Shown here: one piece after another, positions 61,275-64,000 of the stretch | Numbering within the stretch: position 1 is the first letter of the stretch | How the letters are laid out: each line of letters begins with the position of its first letter | Position numbers and translations under genes: made by a program | Assembly (NCBI GenBank): GCA_951812805.1 | Contig: CATOSZ010000001.1 | Coordinates: 248,001-312,000 of the forward strand | Length of the DNA: 64,000 nt | Direction of reading: 5' to 3' | Source: an uncultured Alphaproteobacteria bacterium | Lineage (GTDB): Bacteria > Pseudomonadota > Alphaproteobacteria > GCA-2731375 | Notes under the pieces: model-generated | Seen by the model: the letters and a program-made list of their open reading frames with translations, nothing else | Told to the model about the DNA's origin: nothing | Databases searched by the model: none

Positions 61275-62228
61275 TCAGGGTGCCGAAGCTGCCGTGTTCG
61301 GACACGGCCGCCCGGCCTCGACGTCGAAACGGTGGGCGGCCAAATCCTCGGAGGCATCCCAGAGCGCTTTCCCCGCCGCCTCGTCGCGCGCCTGCGGTGC
61401 GATCCGGGCGGGGCCGGGGCCGCCGCGCACCTCCCGCCAGCCCTGCGGGCCGAAGTATTGCCCGCCGGTCACCCCGTCACCGAGGGCCGCCTGCAGGAGC
61501 GGCAAGGCCGCGCGCGCCGGCGCGTGCGTTACGAGCGGGAAGACCGTGTAGCGGAACGCCGCGGAGATCAACGGGTTCACGTGCTTGCCGATCTCCGTCA
61601 CCGAAAGCCCGGGATGGGCGGCGAGGGAGAGCGTTCGCCGGCCGGCCCGCCGTAGTCTACGGTCGAGTTCCAGGGCAAACATCAGACAGGCGAGCTTGCT
61701 CTGCCCATAGGCACGGCCACCGAGGGCGCCGCGCCCGGCGCGAAGTTCAGCCGCGTCCAGGCGGGAGCTCCTGTGGGCAAGGCTCGAGACGGAGATGATC
61801 CGGCTCGCGGGGCTGTCCGGCAGCCGGTCCAGCAGCAGGGCGGTCAACAGAAAGTGGCCGACATAGTTGGCCGCCATCTGGATCTCGATGCCGTCTTCGC
61901 TCTGCGACGGCGGGGGGAACATCACGCCGGCGTTGTTGATCAGCACGTCGAGCTTGTCGTGGGTTGCTCGAAAGCCCTCGGCAAAGGCGCGCACGGAAGC
62001 GTTGCTCGCGAGGTCGAGCGCCATGACCTCCAGCCTGCCGTCCGGCACGTCGCTTTGGATTTCGGCGCGTGCGGCCTCCGCCCGCGCGGCATCACGACAG
62101 GCCATGACGACGGTGATGCCGGTGCGCGCGAGGGCGCGGGCCGTTTCCTTGCCGATGCCCGCGTTGGCGCCGGTAACGACGGCGGTGCGCCCGATTTGCG
62201 GGGGTATGTTGTCGATGTCGAAGGTCAT
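61275..62228 (-). CDS. SDR-family oxidoreductase (retinol dehydrogenase-like)
   Basis: The 317-residue short-chain dehydrogenase/reductase has the cofactor motif TGANAGIG (about 19-26), NNAGV near 97 and catalytic Ser in SVSSLAHRS. Its active-site Tyr and Lys are in AYGQSKLACLMF near 175. The extended C-terminus and motif details match the retinol/WW-domain dehydrogenase-like group. The substrate is unknown. Confidence 0.88.
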   Translation of the reverse strand: MTFDIDNIPPQIGRTAVVTGANAGIGKETARALARTGITVVMACRDAARAEAARAEIQSDVPDGRLEVMALDLASNASVRAFAEGFRATHDKLDVLINNAGVMFPPPSQSEDGIEIQMAANYVGHFLLTALLLDRLPDSPASRIISVSSLAHRSSRLDAAELRAGRGALGGRAYGQSKLACLMFALELDRRLRRAGRRTLSLAAHPGLSVTEIGKHVNPLISAAFRYTVFPLVTHAPARAALPLLQAALGDGVTGGQYFGPQGWREVRGGPGPARIAPQARDEAAGKALWDASEDLAAHRFDVEAGRPCPNTAASAP

Positions 62229-62585
62229 GTTTCTTCCAAATCAGCATATTCCGCCGCATTGTGAAACTTGGCCTTCACGCCACGGGTCGTTTCCGGCGTA
62301 GTGCTCCGACGCTCGGATACGGGCCTTCGGCCGGTCGATGATCGTACACCGGCCGGGGGCCGGTCCCGAATCAAGAGCTTACATACCGCGCAAGTCCTGT
62401 CCCGAAGGTGGTTGGGTAATGGCGGGTTGCATTGCCGCGGTATGCCTCCGGGTGACTTTGAAGGCCGAATTCCCGACGATGAGGAAAAACTTTATTAACT
62501 TCTCTTTCCTAAAATCAACTTAATTGCCCTCGATCTCTTATCACATCTAGGGTGCGGACGACTTAGAAATAGAGGGAATCGAAAA
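62229..62585. other. Intergenic region upstream of the chemoreceptor gene
   Basis: The left part is GC-rich and the last 100 or so bases are AT-rich, merging with the AT-rich start of the chemoreceptor. It presumably holds divergent promoters. I see no gene, RNA or repeat. Confidence 0.5.
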
Positions 62586-64000
62586 ATGAAGCCGACGATC
62601 CGGAACTTATCCGTATCACTTTTGATTGTTAATGTGTTGGCTGTTGGCGCTTTGATTTCGTCTTATATTCTCTATAGTAATTCTCAGAAGAGTATATACG
62701 AAGGATACCAGTTAAAGTATCAATCCTACCTACTTGCCGACGAGTTGCGTCAGAGCTCCGATGACCTAACACGTCTGGGGAGAACTTATGTTGTTACTGG
62801 AGATGAAAAATACGAGAAGCAATACTTTGACATTTTGGACATCCGGAACGGGAAAAAGCCACGCCCGATCGATTATCACCGGATTTACTGGGATTTCTTC
62901 ACAGTTAGTATGGAGAAGCCGCGCGCTGACGGCGAGACGGTAGCCCTCCAAGAGCTGATGAAGAAGGCAGGGTTTACCGACAAGGAATTCGGTTTCTTGA
63001 AACAAGCGCAGGCAAACTCGGACGGCCTTGTCTCGCTCGAAGTCAAGGCGATGAACGCCGTGAAGGGACTCTTTCAGGATGCCGAGGGTAAGTATACGGT
63101 GAAGAAAGAGCCAGACTTCGCCTTGGCACGGGAGTTAGTACATTCGGAAGAATATCATCGCTTCAAGGCCGACATCATGCGCCCGGTCGACGCGTTCTTC
63201 ATAGCGCTCGAGGAACGGACCAATCAGAGTATTCTAGCCGCCGAGAGCACGTCGCAAGTATACGGATTCGCGGTTTTGACCATAATTGGTGTCATGTTGG
63301 TCATCTTTGCCTTTACCGGCTGGGTTATTTACGCCCGGGTCGTCGCACCGCTCGACGTGCTGAAGCGGGTCATGAATGCACTTTCTTCCGGTGATCTCGA
63401 TGTCGAAGTTCCAGGAATGGAAAAGCGCGACGAATTCGGCGAGATGGGACGGGCGGCCGGCGTCTTCAAGGAAGCGGCACGGGTCCAAGAAAAGTCCATG
63501 AGCCAACGAGAGGCCGATGCGGCGACGCACGCGGCTCGGGCGGGCGCAATCGATGCTTTGTGCAACACGTTCGACGAAGCGGTTGCCGTCGTCCTGAACG
63601 ACGTCTCGTCGGCTTCGTCCAAGTTGGAGGAAACGGCCATATCAATGTCCGGTACCGCAGATACCGCGAGCCGGCGTTCCGATGTCGTTGCCAACAGCGT
63701 TCATCAGGCGAGCTCGAATGTGGAAACCGTGGCCGCGGCCTCGGAAGAGTTGTCGGCCTCGATCCACGAGATTTCCAGCCGGGTCGCCAGTTCGACGGAT
63801 ATCACGCAGACGGCCGTCGTCGCCGCGGAGACGGCCACCGGTCAGGTTCAGGGCCTGTCGGACGCCGCGCAGAAGATGGCCGGTGTGGTCGATCTGATCA
63901 ACGATATCGCCAGTCAGACCAATCTGCTGGCCCTCAACGCCACCATCGAGGCGGCCCGTGCCGGCGATGCGGGCAAGGGATTCGCCGTCGTCGCCTCGGA
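62586..64000 (+). CDS. Methyl-accepting chemotaxis protein, N-terminal part (runs off the window)
   Basis: The frame is open for 471 codons to the window edge. The ATG follows AGAGGGA at good spacing. The protein has an N-terminal helix (about 10-30), a periplasmic sensor of about 190 residues (beginning [19 protein letters not shown]), a second helix (about 222-245), a HAMP domain ([23 protein letters not shown]) and a chemoreceptor signalling domain reaching [21 protein letters not shown]. It would report a periplasmic ligand to CheA/CheW. The first 300 bases are about 40% GC by eye, far below the signalling half. Confidence 0.92.
   Translation, partial: MKPTIRNLSVSLLIVNVLAVGALISSYILYSNSQKSIYEGYQLKYQSYLLADELRQSSDDLTRLGRTYVVTGDEKYEKQYFDILDIRNGKKPRPIDYHRIYWDFFTVSMEKPRADGETVALQELMKKAGFTDKEFGFLKQAQANSDGLVSLEVKAMNAVKGLFQDAEGKYTVKKEPDFALARELVHSEEYHRFKADIMRPVDAFFIALEERTNQSILAAESTSQVYGFAVLTIIGVMLVIFAFTGWVIYARVVAPLDVLKRVMNALSSGDLDVEVPGMEKRDEFGEMGRAAGVFKEAARVQEKSMSQREADAATHAARAGAIDALCNTFDEAVAVVLNDVSSASSKLEETAISMSGTADTASRRSDVVANSVHQASSNVETVAAASEELSASIHEISSRVASSTDITQTAVVAAETATGQVQGLSDAAQKMAGVVDLINDIASQTNLLALNATIEAARAGDAGKGFAVVAS

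Noticed and set aside
62500..62585. A flagellar sigma-28-type promoter before the chemoreceptor gene
   Set aside because: A TAAA and a GCC-containing motif are present, but the spacing (12 instead of about 15) and the second box do not fit.

Overview
The window is high-GC DNA (roughly two-thirds G+C by eye, with a few AT-rich islands) from a free-living alphaproteobacterium, most likely of a Rhodospirillales-like lineage. This placement is inferred from gene content: yajC-secD-secF, an sdhE-type gene next to mfd, an ATP12 chaperone gene, serS-surE-pcm followed by an NlpD-like gene, and homologues of mitochondrial complex I assembly factors. No 16S rRNA gene is present, so genus and species cannot be read.

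Layout. 1-5315: a catabolic block (end of a HyuA-type hydantoinase/oxoprolinase, HyuB, a Baeyer-Villiger-type flavin monooxygenase, a methyltransferase) and a TRIC/UPF0126 membrane protein. 5318-8758: a minus-strand signalling pair, a MerR-headed protein with a class III cyclase-like domain and a GAF-HD-GYP phosphodiesterase, ending in a terminator. 8897-11444: two identical ISAs1-family insertion sequences, each with its own 10-bp target duplication. 11905-20490: a DUF502 protein, recG, sdhE, mfd, an IS630-family element sitting on the 3' end of mfd, and a DsbA/FrnE-like gene. 20522-26624: a PleD-like GGDEF protein, an SDR, an internally deleted amidohydrolase, a VOC protein, an AIR-synthase-like protein and a gamma-butyrobetaine-dioxygenase-like enzyme. 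26690-37966: housekeeping, with squalene/phytoene-synthase-fold and Mth938-fold proteins, secF-secD-yajC, a DUF815 ATPase, then an NlpD-like/pcm/surE/serS/ATP12/HAD-phosphatase series headed by a small retropepsin cassette. 38102-41967: a TRAP transporter with a TauD-like dioxygenase. 42225-43899: amtB-glnK. 44110-62228: accessory metabolism, including two lone molybdenum-hydroxylase large subunits, VOC, chemoreceptor, D-aminoacylase-like and epoxide-hydrolase-like genes, tRNA-Asn, an aromatic-ring hydroxylase, membrane proteins, cytochrome c', a crotonase, a DUF3179 protein and an SDR. 62586-64000: the beginning of a second chemoreceptor, cut by the window edge.

How the parts fit. The housekeeping half carries four proteins whose mitochondrial relatives assemble respiratory complexes (SdhE/SDHAF2, NDUFAF3-like, NDUFAF6-like, ATP12/ATPAF2). 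The accessory parts look like uptake and oxidation of small organic acids or aromatics. Three nucleotide-signalling proteins carry departures from family consensus in their sensory or catalytic sites. The most distinctive items are the MerR-PAS-cyclase/HD-GYP pair with altered catalytic residues, the DUF5678-like/retropepsin cassette, the IS630 insertion that supplies the stop codon of mfd, and several enzymes with missing or replaced key residues. I saw no CRISPR array, prophage, secretion system or obvious biosynthetic cluster.
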